Assembly (NCBI GenBank): GCA_963971285.1
Contig: OZ020254.1
Location: forward strand, 2,418,001 to 2,482,000
DNA from: Astropecten irregularis
Taxonomy: Eukaryota > Echinodermata > Asteroidea > Paxillosida > Astropectinidae
Direction: 5' to 3'
DNA: 64,000 nucleotides
Part shown: in pieces, positions 1 to 11,348 of the stretch
Layout: each line of letters opens with the position of its first letter
Numbering within the stretch: the first letter of the stretch is position 1
Notes under the pieces: model-generated
The model's input: only the letters and a program-made list of their open reading frames with translations
Told to the model about the DNA's origin: nothing
The model's database searches: none
Program-made: the position numbers and the translations under genes

Positions 1-496
1 TTAATCAGTGCGCTGTGAATGTACAGTACAATCAAATGAAAATGAAAAAGGTTAACGGAAATCCAGGCAAATTTGACGTAAAGAAAAAAGGATGGCGATC
101 AGGAGAAATTTATTTTTGCAGGATTGTGAGTGCCAATTGTTTCGAGGAATTTTTGGTACTTGGCAGCTACTTTTAATCAGATCCCAGATTGCAACTGTCT
201 GCAACAACTCAATTCGCTATGACATCAACATCCAATAATGCCACAAAAGTCTACAATCACAACTGAATGTATCGCTTCATTTCCGGTGCGGTGCATCCAT
301 TGTGCGTCCATTCCACACCAAGCTGACAATACATGTGCAATGACCAATGTCAGAATGTTACACAAATACACAGAGAACCATACATACAGTACATTACATG
401 ATATGTGTAGGCCTACATGTACAATGCAGGCATGATGGGGCATGTTTCCTTTTCCTTTCGCTGTGATTCTAAAATTCAACTCTGTGGGCCTTTTCA

Positions 497-699
497 AAAC
501 GGAGGCTTAGGCTTAGGATCGGGCTCGGCTCTGTCATTCATGCTGAAAATGAAGGTTGTGGTTTTTTATTGAAGCTGAAGCTTGTTTTCCTGTTCAAACC
601 AGAGAATCTACTTTCGAAATGCAGCCAAAAGCCTCTATTTTCATATCTGCTATTTTAGAATGGATTCACGAAAGGCTGCCAAAGCCTGAACCTCCGTTT
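497..699. mobile_element. Palindromic MITE, GGAGGCT/AGCCTCC family, copy 1
   Basis: The left end reads ACGGAGGCTTAGGCTTAGG and the right end AAAGCCTGAACCTCCGT, an imperfect inverted terminal repeat. The interior (GCTGAAAAT, GAAGCTGAAGCT, AGAGAATCTACTTTCG, AATGGATTCACGAAA) recurs at 52563-52787, 55231-55424 and 62292-62560. No coding capacity is visible, so it is a non-autonomous foldback-type element. Confidence 0.7.
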
Positions 700-1547
700 A
701 AAAAAGGACCTCTGTCTCAATGAAATCGCTACGCAAAGTAACAATTGATTTTCCATTTAGAGATGGATTTGGGCTTTAGCGATGATCGCATTCATCGCAA
801 AGCATTAATGAAATTGGCCCCAGTTCCCCAAAGTTTGGATTTTCAGGCTCATTATATACAGTACCAGTACGTGTATTAAAGTCACTCTAGTTTTGCCATG
901 TTGTGGAATGTGGAGAGGTCCTTTTTTTTTTTTAGTCTGGCACCAGTCTGAGTCAATTTGGATGTTTTCGAATTACTAACAAGCTTAACATGAGGGACTT
1001 TTTACCAAAAAGTCAAGTGCTGGTTAACCTACATGTTATTGAAAATAAAGTAAAAATTGAACTTTTAAGCCCAGCTTGATCGCCTCCAAAAGTTGTGATG
1101 ATTTTTAATATATTTTGTTTTAATTGATCATGATACATACAACACATGTACATCAGAGCCTATGGGAAATTATTTACTTATTATGGTCCCAGTACCATAG
1201 ATGTACACGTATTAAATACAATGTGTACATTATGTACAGTGGGTTACTTGGCATAGCATCAGGATCAGCCTTCATATGGAATTTATGTACTGTACTAGTG
1301 TATAAAAGTCATTTACATGAATTATCGGGTCATCTTTCCACAAATTTGATTTCAAATCCGTGCTGCATGTACACGTGTGCAAAGATAACCTTTACAATTT
1401 GCATGGTTTACTGTAGTGTAGCTGTGCAGGCACACAGTAAGGTCCTAGGAGGCCGAGGTACATGTACTATACTTTTAGACTCAAGACACTGAGTAATCTG
1501 AATTTAAGATTCCTCCGTATTGTATAGTTTCTTGGTTTCTTCAATAA

Positions 1548-1920
1548 CTAGAGAGACCTGTTTGAGGTACAACATTTAAAACCCTAACCCCCTAGACATT
1601 TGTACTCAATACCTTTCTCAGCCTAACACACTCCAACAGCCTGGAGTGTCAGGTAATGTCCACTGTACTCAACCTGTTATACTCCAACAGATTACTCTAT
1701 AACAACGGTACACAGCTCATCAAGTTCCAACAGTTGCTTACTGTTGGAATTTGGCAGACTGTGTACATAAGGCCCTATGCAAAAATAAACATCATTTACA
1801 CATGGTATCAATCTTAGCAAATTCCAACAACTGTACCCTCCTCAGCCTAACAGATCCCAACAAAACATAATGTTGGAGTTTAAAGGGCCTGGAGGTGTTA
1901 GGGTTTTAAAGATCTCTTCA
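1548..1920. mobile_element. MITE-like inverted repeat with AAACCCTAAC ends
   Basis: TTTAAAACCCTAACCCC at about 1574-1590 is mirrored by GGTGTTAGGGTTTTAAAG at about 1894-1911, with AGAGA/TCTCT further out. Repeated ACTCCAACA and TGTTGGA(A/G)T words inside also form inverted pairs. It is non-coding and the boundaries are approximate. Confidence 0.55.
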
Positions 1921-2693
1921 TAGTGCATCCAAAATTCTTACATATTATGTGTGTATGTAAAATGATCACTGCCTGTTAACTGCTCTTCAACCAAAATAAT
2001 GGCCTGATATGTAAAATGTATGGAGTAAGGAAGGCCTGAAGTTTTGATTCAACCTGTAGGCCTTCATGTAGTGGGCAGGATCTTTCTCATTTTACTTTTT
2101 TCAGCCTTTTAAACATCAGGCCCTCCTAACTCAAAACATATCAAAAAGTTCTTAATGCACACATTTCTCTTCATAGAAGAATACAGATTTTGTGCTTGAC
2201 CAAGAGATGAATCTGGGGGACCATTAGCATGTGGGGGGGGGGGGGGAGCACAAACAAATAGCCTTTTGTTTACCACATCCAGGGGCACAAGGGGAAGGTC
2301 ACATTCAATCAATCCAACTTTTTGTGCAAATTTACAATGGGAAATTGTTTACTTATAAATAGATTGTAGCCTGTTAACTAAGCAGTTTTTTTGTGCATTG
2401 AAAAAATGATTGAATGTCCCAGCCATGGTAAGCCAGAATCACTGTCTGAGTGTGTGATTCGCCTACATGTAAATTGATCAACCAGTCTACAAACTGTGGA
2501 TTTAAAATAAATATTCCTCGATCCAACATCCTGCAACAGGATCTTCTTGCCCGGTAGGAAACTGTTCACGTTTCCTGCCCTTGCACAGACTGAAAAGGAA
2601 TCAAATCAACCTTGGCCTTTTTTTGGTGTTGGGTGTAGTTGGGGATCTCCCTTGTGTCACGTACATGTAGATCTATGGTCACTTTTATGCACA

Positions 2694-2800
2694 GTAAGTT
2701 TTATACAACATGTGATTTACCATAAAACTAAAATGTTGTGCACTTTTAGTTTTATGGTACATTATGCAATCAGTAAAATTACATGCTGTATAAAACTTAC
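2694..2800. repeat. Near-perfect hairpin
   Basis: GTAAGTTTTATACA on the left pairs with TGTATAAAACTTAC on the right, and an inner stem ACCATAAAACTAAAA pairs with TTTTAGTTTTATGGT around a short loop TGTTGTGCAC. It could be a small palindromic transposon or a recent inverted duplication. Neither flanking strand codes. Confidence 0.6.
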
Positions 2801-3628
2801 AGAAAATGCAACACACAAGTCATACGTGTATCATTAATAGAGTGCAGCCTGAGCTTACTGTAGGCAAAGTATATAAATTAACATGTACTGTATCAGTATG
2901 TATGTGTACATCTGACAGGATGTCACAAGATCATGACAGTTTCTTGTTACTCAATGGAGCAAATGTTATCTCCACTAGTTACAACATTCTGTGTACAGTA
3001 CATGTAGCCTGTAGCAATGGTCCCAAACATGTACATGTACTATAGAGATACATGTAGGATAAGAGTTTTATATGGTCCCAATTATATTTGTAAACAAGTT
3101 GGCCCAGTCAGTGTAGTTGAACTAGGAGAATAATTCATGAGCCTTAGGGCCTATAATTATAAATAGTACAATTGCTTTTCATGGTGCCGTTACACTATGA
3201 GTTTTGAATAAAGTTAAATACAACAATTGATTGATGAAATTTTGGTGGAACTTTGCAGCACCTACATGTACTTGATAATATACGTAGGCCTACATGTTGA
3301 GCGCAATCGTTCAACCTGCACAATCTTTAACCGTTTGTCCGAAGCATTTCTTACCTAGGGCTAACTGAAAGTAGGTACATGTGCCGCGGTTAAAAAAAAT
3401 CCCAAATGAATGTCAAATTCAAAATTGTGCACAGCCCAGTTTCAAACTTGCGCAGGCGTCAAAATTGCCAGGGTTCAGAAATGAAAATTCACAGCCAAAT
3501 CTTGTGACAGTTTATTCTTGGAAAAATGTATGTTATTATTCATTTGTTACCTTGTTTCAGAAACTATGGAATAAAATGATACATTATTAAATTCAAGATC
3601 AATGAGTAATTTAGACATTTTGACTCAC

Positions 3629-4968
3629 CTTGCTAAGAATCCTGCTATACCCCTCTTCTTGGGCTTAGCCCCTTGGTTTGTATAGGCCCAGTGGTCCCCT
3701 CCGCTCAACTGGCTGTGAAGGTTCACCTCCACAAAGCCCGGCTCTAGATTCTCCCTAGTCTCGCTTTGGTCGTCCGTAGCGAGGGAGGAAGAGTAGTCCG
3801 TGCTCAGGCTGGACACGCTGGTGAAGGATGCCCTGGACCTGAGCTCATGCTGGAGTATGCCGGACAACCTCTGGGTCTTGGAATCAACGCAGCCTTCCTG
3901 AGTTCCCTCGGCTGCTTGATCTTGAAGCTCAACGATTTCGTCGCCGACCGCATTCAGTTCCTCCAGGAATCTAGGGGTGCTGGTGCAGGGAGTTGTTCTC
4001 AAGGACTGGGGTCTGTTTGGTGTGGTCCACTTAGGGGTGTTAGAGTCAAGTTCCAGGCAGCATTCTAGGGAACGTGGCCTCCGAAGCTTGGAGCCAACTG
4101 GAAACTTGCTGTCCAAGTTCACAACGTCGATAGTTGCAGGGGACGTGGGAGTTTCTCCCGAAAGCTCAATCTCACTCAAGACGAGTTCTTCACTACTGGT
4201 AACGTCCAGCACAGCTGGCTGTTCCTGAAGCTCATCGCTTTCTAAATCCTCCTTTTGATTGGATACAATTCTACTATTCAGCTCCGACGGACTCTCTTCA
4301 CCATCGCCAGGAGTCCGTTCACCTCGTTGTCTCATCAGCTCTGGATCTAATCTTATTGCATCTTGTGGTTTGATTATGGCAAGATCTTTCCCTAATGCTT
4401 CACAAGAACTAGCCTTAACGTTTTCAACACCGATTTTCCCTGCATCTGAAGATGTGTTCACTTTTCCTCTACTACTAGTTCTATTGCCTAAACTGCCTGT
4501 TCCGTGAACATAATTGCTTGAAGGTATACTATCCCCATGGGGTTGCTTCGTTCTCGAGTCTGTGAGGGTGTCAACCGTGTCATTCCCATGATTCTCCAGG
4601 ACTGCTGGCGAATCAATGCTGACATCATTCATCCTAGCGATGACATCTGGGTCATCTGACATCCCACTCATATTTGCTGTTTTGTAATTTCTCTCGCTAC
4701 CCGACACAAGCTCAGACCTTCCGCTGTTATCAGCCACCTCCTGACGCTGTCGTTGTGGTGGGGAACTTGCGGTCTTCGTAAACTTCATCTGTAATGGCTC
4801 TACTCCAACACCCATGCCTGCGGACTGGTCACCAACAACATCAGACGATGAAATTAGTATCTCCCGGAAGATGCTGCTGCTTTCTGAATCTGCTTGCTGC
4901 TGTTGTTGTAAATGTGGCGCGATGCTGCAAATGTTGCCTGTTGTTAGATCTCCAGGTTGGGAGTCCAT
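3629..4968 (-). CDS. First coding exon of probable TBC1D12/TBC1D14-like Rab-GAP (partial gene)
   Basis: A 446-codon open frame begins at ATG 4968 and ends at a good splice donor (GCAAG|GTGAG at 3629), leaving two bases of a split codon. The protein is Ser/Thr- and acid-rich, with a short Gln run near residue 21, and is probably disordered. Near the end it has a Ser-rich stretch (SVSSLSTDYSSSL, about residue 380) followed by a basic, hydrophobic tail, PKKRGIAGFLA. Human TBC1D14 has a similar order: a long disordered first coding exon with SVSSL-type serines and a tail ending FFARNLLAR. That similarity is from memory and short, so the family call is tentative. TBC1D12/14 proteins are Rab-GAP-like regulators of recycling endosomes and autophagy. 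The TBC domain would be encoded left of the window. What is certain is a long conserved-looking exon with a donor; the identity is inference. Confidence 0.5.
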
Positions 4969-5840
4969 GGCTAGGCCTAGGAAAGTACGAGCCAGCGAGC
5001 TTACCTCATCGGTTACATGGTATTATTTGAGGCAAGACATCCAACACTGCCATGTCCAAGGTCCACATACTTCCGCATTCAAGCACGTAAGTCAATTGTA
5101 AGCAAAACAGCTGCTTTATAGATCCAACAACACAGTACAACATGACAATTCATGTCATCGTAACGTTACACAGACAATCCGAGTTGAAATGCATCCATCT
5201 GACTGAGTTTGACAGCAAATTCTACGCCTAAAAATGATGCCACTGCGCTAGGGCAGTACCCCTCGACAATCAGCGATAATCGCCGTAAAATTGGTGGCTA
5301 AATAGGGGTCATTTCCCAAGCTTTCTTACCACAGAGATGCAAGTTCTTCCCACAAGAAATCAACGAGGCTGCCATTTTCCCCCAATGTGGGTAGCTGGTC
5401 CTCGGCGCCGACCAGTTCCACGCTGTACAAACGGAAGGAGGATGTTGGGAACCAGCCTTCAAAGCAGAGGGCGTTCCTGATTTCGACAGGCACACTTCAC
5501 AAAATTAAAACATAGGCCAATAAAAAAAACGCTGAAAACAACTTGAAAGGGCGTGGGGTGCGGGGTTTGGCCTAGTTGTTTGACTACTTCACCTTTCAAA
5601 GTTTCATGATGGTTAATTTCCGTGTAACATACCCACCGTTTCCTGTAAAGTGTAATTAAGCCTACGCCAAGTTTCTTCGGGTGAAGCCGATCAAAACACC
5701 GTGCGATTAATTTCGATTTGCCCGAGTGAACTAGAGGTATACCGCCCCCAACGGCCAATAATCGGTCAGCTCACCAGGGCAGCCAGAATAATGTTGATGA
5801 AAATGAAACTAGAAGAATGCATTTTCCTGACAAACACTTG

Positions 5841-5960
5841 GGGCCTGTTTGTTTAAGGCAAATGATCCCATATTTAGGGATTCTCCTCCTATGCAGGGTA
5901 CGCTAAAATGGGATCCGGATCCGCAGAATCCGTGATCCTTTGCATTAAACAAACAGGCCC
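5841..5960. mobile_element. Short palindromic MITE, GGGCCTGTTTGTTTAA family, copy 1
   Basis: About 120 bp, opening GGGCCTGTTTGTTTAAGGCA and closing TGCATTAAACAAACAGGCCC, an almost perfect terminal inverted repeat. The interior includes the palindromic ATGGGATCCGGATC and the word GCAGGGTACGCTAAA. A second copy lies at 39608-39723. Confidence 0.8.
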
Positions 5961-6379
5961 TATGTGTCCCATGTCTGGGCTCATTGTGTTTACTTTATGT
6001 TGTTATTTTGATGTCTGTGGAAAATCTTAGAAGAAAATATAATTTTACATATCGTCCCATGTAAGCTTAGAACAATGCCCTGTCGGCAGAACATTATGTC
6101 AGGCTCTCAATTTGCTTCCATGTGATAAAAATTAATTAAGTACTGTGATATGTGTGGATTCAGAATAAGTAATTACATTCGGACAATGGCCGCATTTTCT
6201 CTGGTTATGGGTTCAAGTACCAATAGTTACCATGGCTAGCTATGACTACAACAATAGTTTTTGACCACATTTCAGTGCAGTCGGTTCCATTGTATAGACA
6301 TAATTATTCTTCAATAGCTTTTAAACTGTCCCGGATCCCCAAACAATTAACACAATAATTAATGTGATAATTACCTTAT

Positions 6380-6560
6380 TGAAAGGTGAACAAAGAACAA
6401 TTGATTGGAGCGGGATTCGAACCAGTGACCCTTTGAACAGCGGTATTTGAACCAGCGACCTCCTGAAGTTCAAGAGGTTGCTGGTTCGAATTCCGCTCCA
6501 GTCAGTTTTTCTTTGTTCATCTTTCAATGACTTCAAATTCAGTTAGTTTCCCTCATGGTT
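6380..6560. mobile_element. Two tRNA-derived SINE fragments arranged head to head
   Basis: The left half carries GTGAACAAAG then GGAGCGGGATTCGAACCAG, which is a minus-strand B box. The right half carries CTGGTTCGAATTCCGCTCC and CTTTGTTCATCTTTCAATGA, then the SINE tail GGTTATTTGATGA, on the plus strand. Together they form a hairpin of about 150 bp. It matches the SINE family found repeatedly in this window. Confidence 0.75.
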
Positions 6561-7947
6561 ATTTGATGATTATTTTGTAAATTTCTTCTCAGATATAATT
6601 ATATTTTTATACTTCAAACAGTATCGCAAACAACTTTCAAGAACTTGAAGTTATAGTGGTGACATAAATATTACTGAAAATTTATCTAACGGTAGAGATT
6701 AAAAAGAATTACATACAAAGTATTCATTTTTCGAACTAGGAATAGTTATTACAAGCTTTTTATTAGATTATTTGATACTTTACTTTTGCCTACTATAAAT
6801 GTAGATTATATTGTTATTCAAGACTAAATTCCCATGAAAACTTGAAAAAGTTGAAGCCCTCCCTTCCTCCATTTTCTGATATCAGAAATCATGATATTTT
6901 AACGCCGCAACCATTTCACAACAAGCGCCAATTCAATGCGTCAAGCACCAAAATGTGTGTGTGTACTACTAGTGCATTGGAATGCCAAGCGCTGTACATA
7001 TGGAAAAACGCCATAATGCCTGTTTCTGTACAGCGGACCTGTCCATTCAAATGTGCACAGAGGCAGACATAGAAAATGTCACCCTAACGTAGATTCTATG
7101 CATAAACGCAATACATAACACCCTCATTGGAAAAACACTGTACGTCCGCCATAACTGGGCGGGAGACCGGTCAATATGCAACTGGCAATATGGTGCATTT
7201 TTATACAGCGCACGTGCACATGCATTTACGCACAGCTAGTCTTTAGAAAAAGATATCATAAATGCGTTTGCAAGTTCCACCTCTCGTGTGGTAAAAACAC
7301 AGTCCGTGCGCGTAATGGCTGAACGCTGTTTTGATATATTTCGCTGGCTGCGAGTGCATGTACACAGCAAGCTGGTTTCTCCACTACAAACATGGGGCTG
7401 GATGGGCGTATTTTTTGCATATCTACTGTCGGCCTTCCGGGAAGCATCTAAAGCAGTTCGCCGTATGGCGTGAGAATAAAACCATGATTGCTTTGTTATT
7501 TCCATTTAAACGCATGGAATGGGGTTACTGTCAGAAGGATAGAGGTTCAATTAAACTTTTATTGTCACCTAAAATGTCCTAATTTCGATATTATTTACCC
7601 CCAGATTGATTTGCACAGTGGGGATCGGTATTGTTTTAAAACAGAACAGACAAAGGAAAAAAATTTCTGATTGAGGGAAATTGTCATTTAGATATTGTTA
7701 GATGTTAGTTTTTGAACGACGTGTAAAATCTCACGTTAAAATCAGGTCTACATTAAATTATACCTTTTGTTCAAATTCCCTCGTGTATGTACTTGAAAAA
7801 GAATGGAATTAACAACTTTCCATATTATTAGCAAATGAATAAGCATTATTAGTAAAAACACACAATACAAATTACAAACCATTATTTGTTTGGTTGTGTT
7901 TTTTAGTTAAGATTAGGTGGCTTAATTAGTTTATTAGGGAGTTAAGT

Positions 7948-8583
7948 CGAGTCAAAGTCAGAGTCAGAGGGGGAGTCAGAGGTTGAGTCAGAGTCAGGGG
8001 GACTCAGAGTCAGAGGGGAGTCAGATTTAGAGGGGAGTCAGAGTACGAGTCAGAGGGGAGTCATAGTCAGAGGGGAGTCAGAGTCAGAGGGGAGTCAGAG
8101 GGGAGTCAGAGTCAGATGGGGAGTCAGAGTCAGAGGGGAGTTATAGAGTCAGAGGGGAGTCAGAGTCAGAGGGGAGTCAGAGGGGAGTCAGAGTCAGATG
8201 GGGAGTCAGAGTCAGAGGGGAGTTATAGAGTCAGAGGGGAGTCAGAGTCAGGAGGGGAGTCATAGTCAGATGGGGAGTCAGAGTCAGAGGGGAGTTATAG
8301 AGTCAGAGGGGAGTCAGAGTCAGAGGGGAGTTATAGAGTCAGAGGGGAGTCAGAGTCAGAGGTGAGTCAGAGTCAGATGGGGAGTCAGAGTCAGAGGGGC
8401 CCCAGAGTCAGAGGGGGAGGGGCCGGAGTCAGAGTCAGAGTCAGAGCCAGAGCCAGAGTCAGAGTCAGAGTCAGAGCCAGGGGGAAAGAGTCATGTGTCA
8501 GATAGGGGGAGCCAGAGTCAGAGTATGAGTCAAATTAAGCCAAGAGTCAGAGGGGAGTCAGTGGGAATCAGAGTCGAGTCAGT
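7948..8583. repeat. Purine-rich minisatellite, GAGTCA(GAGGG) units
   Basis: About 640 bp of nearly uninterrupted GAGTCAGA and GAGGGGAGTCAGA units. A longer period is visible: blocks with GATGGGGAGTCAGAG followed by GGGGAGTTATAGAGTCAGA recur several times between about 8090 and 8390, so there is a higher-order repeat of roughly 70-100 bp. The strand is almost purely purine apart from TC in each unit. There is no coding signal. Confidence 0.9.
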
Positions 8584-8756
8584 AAGTCCACAGAGGTAGA
8601 AAAAGAGCCCGAGTTATTTGTTATATTGCATTGGGATTCCAGTTCCAGTAGTCATACAACTCTTATGACACCACACAGTGGAAGATAGATACAACACGAA
8701 CACCGTCGCAAATTCTGATACCGAGCCATTATGGTGTTCCATTTGTGCCGTTAACG

Positions 8757-9132
8757 CGTCGCATTTTTTTTCCGTCGCATTTTTTTTTTCCGTCGCATTT
8801 TTTTTTTTTGCGGCGCATTTTTTTTTTTGCGGCGCATTTTTTTTTTAGCGGCGCATTTTTTTTTTTAGCGGCGCATTTTTTTTTTTGCGGCGCATTTTTT
8901 TTTTTAGCGGCGCATTTTTTTTTTAGCGGCGCATTTTTTTTTTAGCGGCGCATTTTTTTTTTACCGGCGCATTTTTTTTTTTAGCGGCGCATTTTTTTTT
9001 TGCGGCGCATTTTTTTTTTGCGGCGCTTTTTTTTTTTTGCGGCGCATTTTTTTTTTGCGGCGCATTTTTTTTTTGACGGCGCATTTTTTTTTTTTTTTTG
9101 GCGGCGCATTTTTTTTTTGGCGGCGCATTTTT
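8757..9132. repeat. Left inverted array of the foldback element
   Basis: About 20 tandem units of roughly 18-21 bp, each a T tract of 8-17 bases followed by (A/G)GCGGCGCA or CCGTCGCA. The outermost three units carry GTCGCA and inner units carry GGCGCA, so unit variants are ordered from end to centre. Long ORFs in this array are compositional artefacts. Confidence 0.9.
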
Positions 9133-10699
9133 CCCCAGGTGATTATTATTATGCTGTTTGTATCCTTCTATGGGGTACTTAAAACATTATTTACAAAACG
9201 CGTTACATTAACATAATTATTTAAATCTGGTTGATTGATATTTCACGCTGACAAGGCATTGCTAAAAACAAGGCAGAGGAACACCCGGCCCTGTTCTTCT
9301 CAGTTGGAATGTTAATTAACTGATTTCCACACTTAATTATGGGTCATTCCGTGTCAAATCAACCAATATCCTGAAACTTGTTACGGGTCACCTCTCCGAT
9401 TTGGCTGAAATTCATTTCTAACAATCATCTATATATATTTAATGAACAAATGCAAAATTGAAAATTTCAACTCCAAGTCGTTTCGGAATTAGGGCCTGTC
9501 AAATTCAAAGTGGGCGTACGTGGTATCGCCCTTTAAAAGCGCGCAATTTGCGTCATTGAAGAAATTGCGTTTTGAAATGTCATTAAGAGCACCTTTAAAA
9601 TAAGATACAAAGCTGAAAACTGGTACCCAGGGTAACTTGCACTCAAGAAACTTAAATCTGGCCTTAAAACAATATTGTATCTCATCCACCTTTCTCTCTA
9701 CAGGCAGCTCAAAAGGCAAATTTATTCTGCGGAAATAATTAATTTCCATTTTCAGGCCACCCTAATACTCAGATTGATGATCAAAAAAAGCTTCATATTG
9801 CATATGTGTATTAAAGAGGTACATATGGTTACCCCCAAGCAAGCATATTGCCCTTAAACATTCAAACAAAAATTGGCAATGCTCCAAAGTTGGTTCCAGA
9901 CAGAAAATATCGAAAAAACGCAGAAATTCCCGGTGACCTTTGACCTAGGCAACACTTACCCACCAACTTGAAACTTGCTCTATTTATTTATACATGTCTG
10001 ATCTACCCCTGGACCAAATTTGGTCTTGGAGACTCTTCTCCTTCATGGTGAGACAGCATTTCAAAATTGGGGTATTTTGCCCATTTTCCGCAAATCACAA
10101 TGCTTAAGCATAGGCCCTATTCACATGGAAGTATACAATAATATGGAAAATTGCATTGTCGTTATTGATCCCAAAGTGTTGTATTATGAAAAATACCTCA
10201 CTCTTGTCAGAAAACAGGGATTAAATTTGATCTTACATGTGTTTTAGGTATTATTTGAAGATACATACGTACTGTACATACAATGTAGGGTACACAAAAT
10301 GTCAAAGTGGGCGTGGCAACACCCCCCAAAAAAAAATGTGTTTCGTATGAAATGCCCTGTACCTACAGATACAAATCTGGCCTCAAAACAAGTGTATCCT
10401 ACCCCAGAAAGAAAGTGATATAAAAGTAAAGAACTTGTAATTTTCTACAATTGTAATTGTAATTAATACAAAGCAGTGGTGTAAAAACACACCACGGCTT
10501 TCATTGGATACAAAAGGCCTACAAAATGAGAATTAGGCCTTATACACAAAATATCAAGAGAGAAGGGAGGGATCCACCTTTTAGGCCAGATTTGACTTAT
10601 TTTGGTACAAGTTACGTCAAGAGTGATGTAATTTTCATATTACAACACTATGTGATGAATAACGACAATGCAATTTTGCATATCTCATATTATATACAA

Positions 10700-11192
10700 A
10701 AAAAATGCGCCGCAAAAAAAAAATGCGCCGCAAAAAAAAAATGCGACGGAAAAAAAAAAATGCGCCGCCAAAAAAAAAATGCGCCGCCAAAAAAAAAATG
10801 CGACGGAAAAAAAAAATGCGCCGCAAAAAAAAAAATGCGCCGCCAAAAAAAAAATGCGCCGCAAAAAAAAAAATGCGACGAAAAAAAAAAATGCGCCGCA
10901 AAAAAAAAAATGCGCCGCAAAAAAAAAATGCGCCGCAAAAAAAAAAATGCGCCGCCAAAAAAAAAATGCGCCGCCATAAAAAAAATGCGACGGAAAAAAA
11001 AAATGCGCCGCAAAAAAAAAATGCGACGGAAAAAAAAAATGCGCCGCAAAAAAAAAAATGCGCCGCAAAAAAAAAAATGCGACGGAAAAAAAAAATGCGC
11101 CGCAAAAAAAAAAATGCGCCGCAAAAAAAAAATGCTCCGCCAAAAAAAAAATGCGCCGCCAAAAAAAAAATGCGACGGCAAAAAAAAATGCG
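10700..11192. repeat. Right inverted array of the foldback element
   Basis: About 25 tandem units of A(8-11)TGCGCCGC or A(8-9)TGCGACGG, the reverse complement of the left array. GACGG variants are interspersed here rather than confined to the outer end, so the arms have diverged in unit order and number. Basic-repeat and Phe/Arg-rich ORFs in all frames are artefacts. Confidence 0.9.
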
Positions 11193-11348
11193 ACGCGTTA
11201 ACGGCACAAATGGAACACCATAAGCCATAGCTTTTTATGTACCGAGCGCAACACGCCCACCACAACTAAACTAAACTGTTTATTTTTATATTTTTAGGCT
11301 AGTTTGAGATTTTGTTTTCGACAGAGGGCGCTTTGCGATAACACCATC

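Larger units (their letters stand above)
1..3628 (-). other. Presumed intron 1 of the TBC1D-like gene
   Basis: This lies downstream of the donor at 3629 on the minus strand. I found no further exon with convincing coding character on either strand. It contains a GGAGGCT palindromic MITE (about 497-699), a MITE with TTTAAAACCCTAAC ends (about 1548-1920), a dispersed repeat at 1970-2130, an 18-G run near 2229 and a hairpin at 2694-2800. The word ACATGTAC is very frequent. Confidence 0.5.
4969..8729. other. Intergenic DNA left of the foldback element
   Basis: Apart from the MITE at 5841, the SINE pair at 6380 and the minisatellite at 7948, I see no supported gene. ORFs here are short and have no recognisable domain. 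The promoter of the TBC1D-like gene should lie just right of 4968, but no TATA box or clear initiator could be assigned. Confidence 0.5.
8730..11222. mobile_element. Foldback transposon with long inverted arrays of a T9-GCGGCGCA repeat (TU/FB-like)
   Basis: The left end is TATGGTGTTCCATTTGTGCC and runs on through GTTAACGCGTCGCA into a T-rich array. The right end is the exact reverse complement for at least 34 bp and then an A-rich array. Both sides are flanked by AGCCAT (8724-8729 and 11223-11228), a 6-bp target-site duplication. Left array 8757-9132 has about 20 units of CGGCGCA plus T(8-11); right array about 10700-11192 has the inverted units. The 1.5-kb interior (about 9135-10690) shows no transposase. 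Sea urchin TU elements and Drosophila FB elements are known to have inverted termini built of short tandem repeats, so this is probably a member of that class. A mobilising enzyme must come from elsewhere. Confidence 0.85.

Noticed and set aside
3766-4507. Plus-strand ORFs over the TBC1D-like exon
   Set aside because: Shadow frames antisense to the better supported minus-strand exon with a splice donor.
7948-8583. AP-1 site cluster (GAGTCA)
   Set aside because: The AP-1 core needs TGAGTCA; almost all units read AGAGTCAG, so only one or two sites fit.
8757-9132. CRISPR-like repeat array
   Set aside because: Units are 18-21 bp with homopolymer spacers, inverted elsewhere, in a eukaryotic context; no cas genes.
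10526-11265. Long Lys/Arg/Ala- and Phe-rich ORFs on both strands
   Set aside because: They are read from the A/T-tract arrays of the foldback element; all frames stay open because the units lack stops.
11318-11340. CTCF-like site GACAGAGGGCGCT
   Set aside because: Only the 3' half of the motif fits, single occurrence, no independent support.
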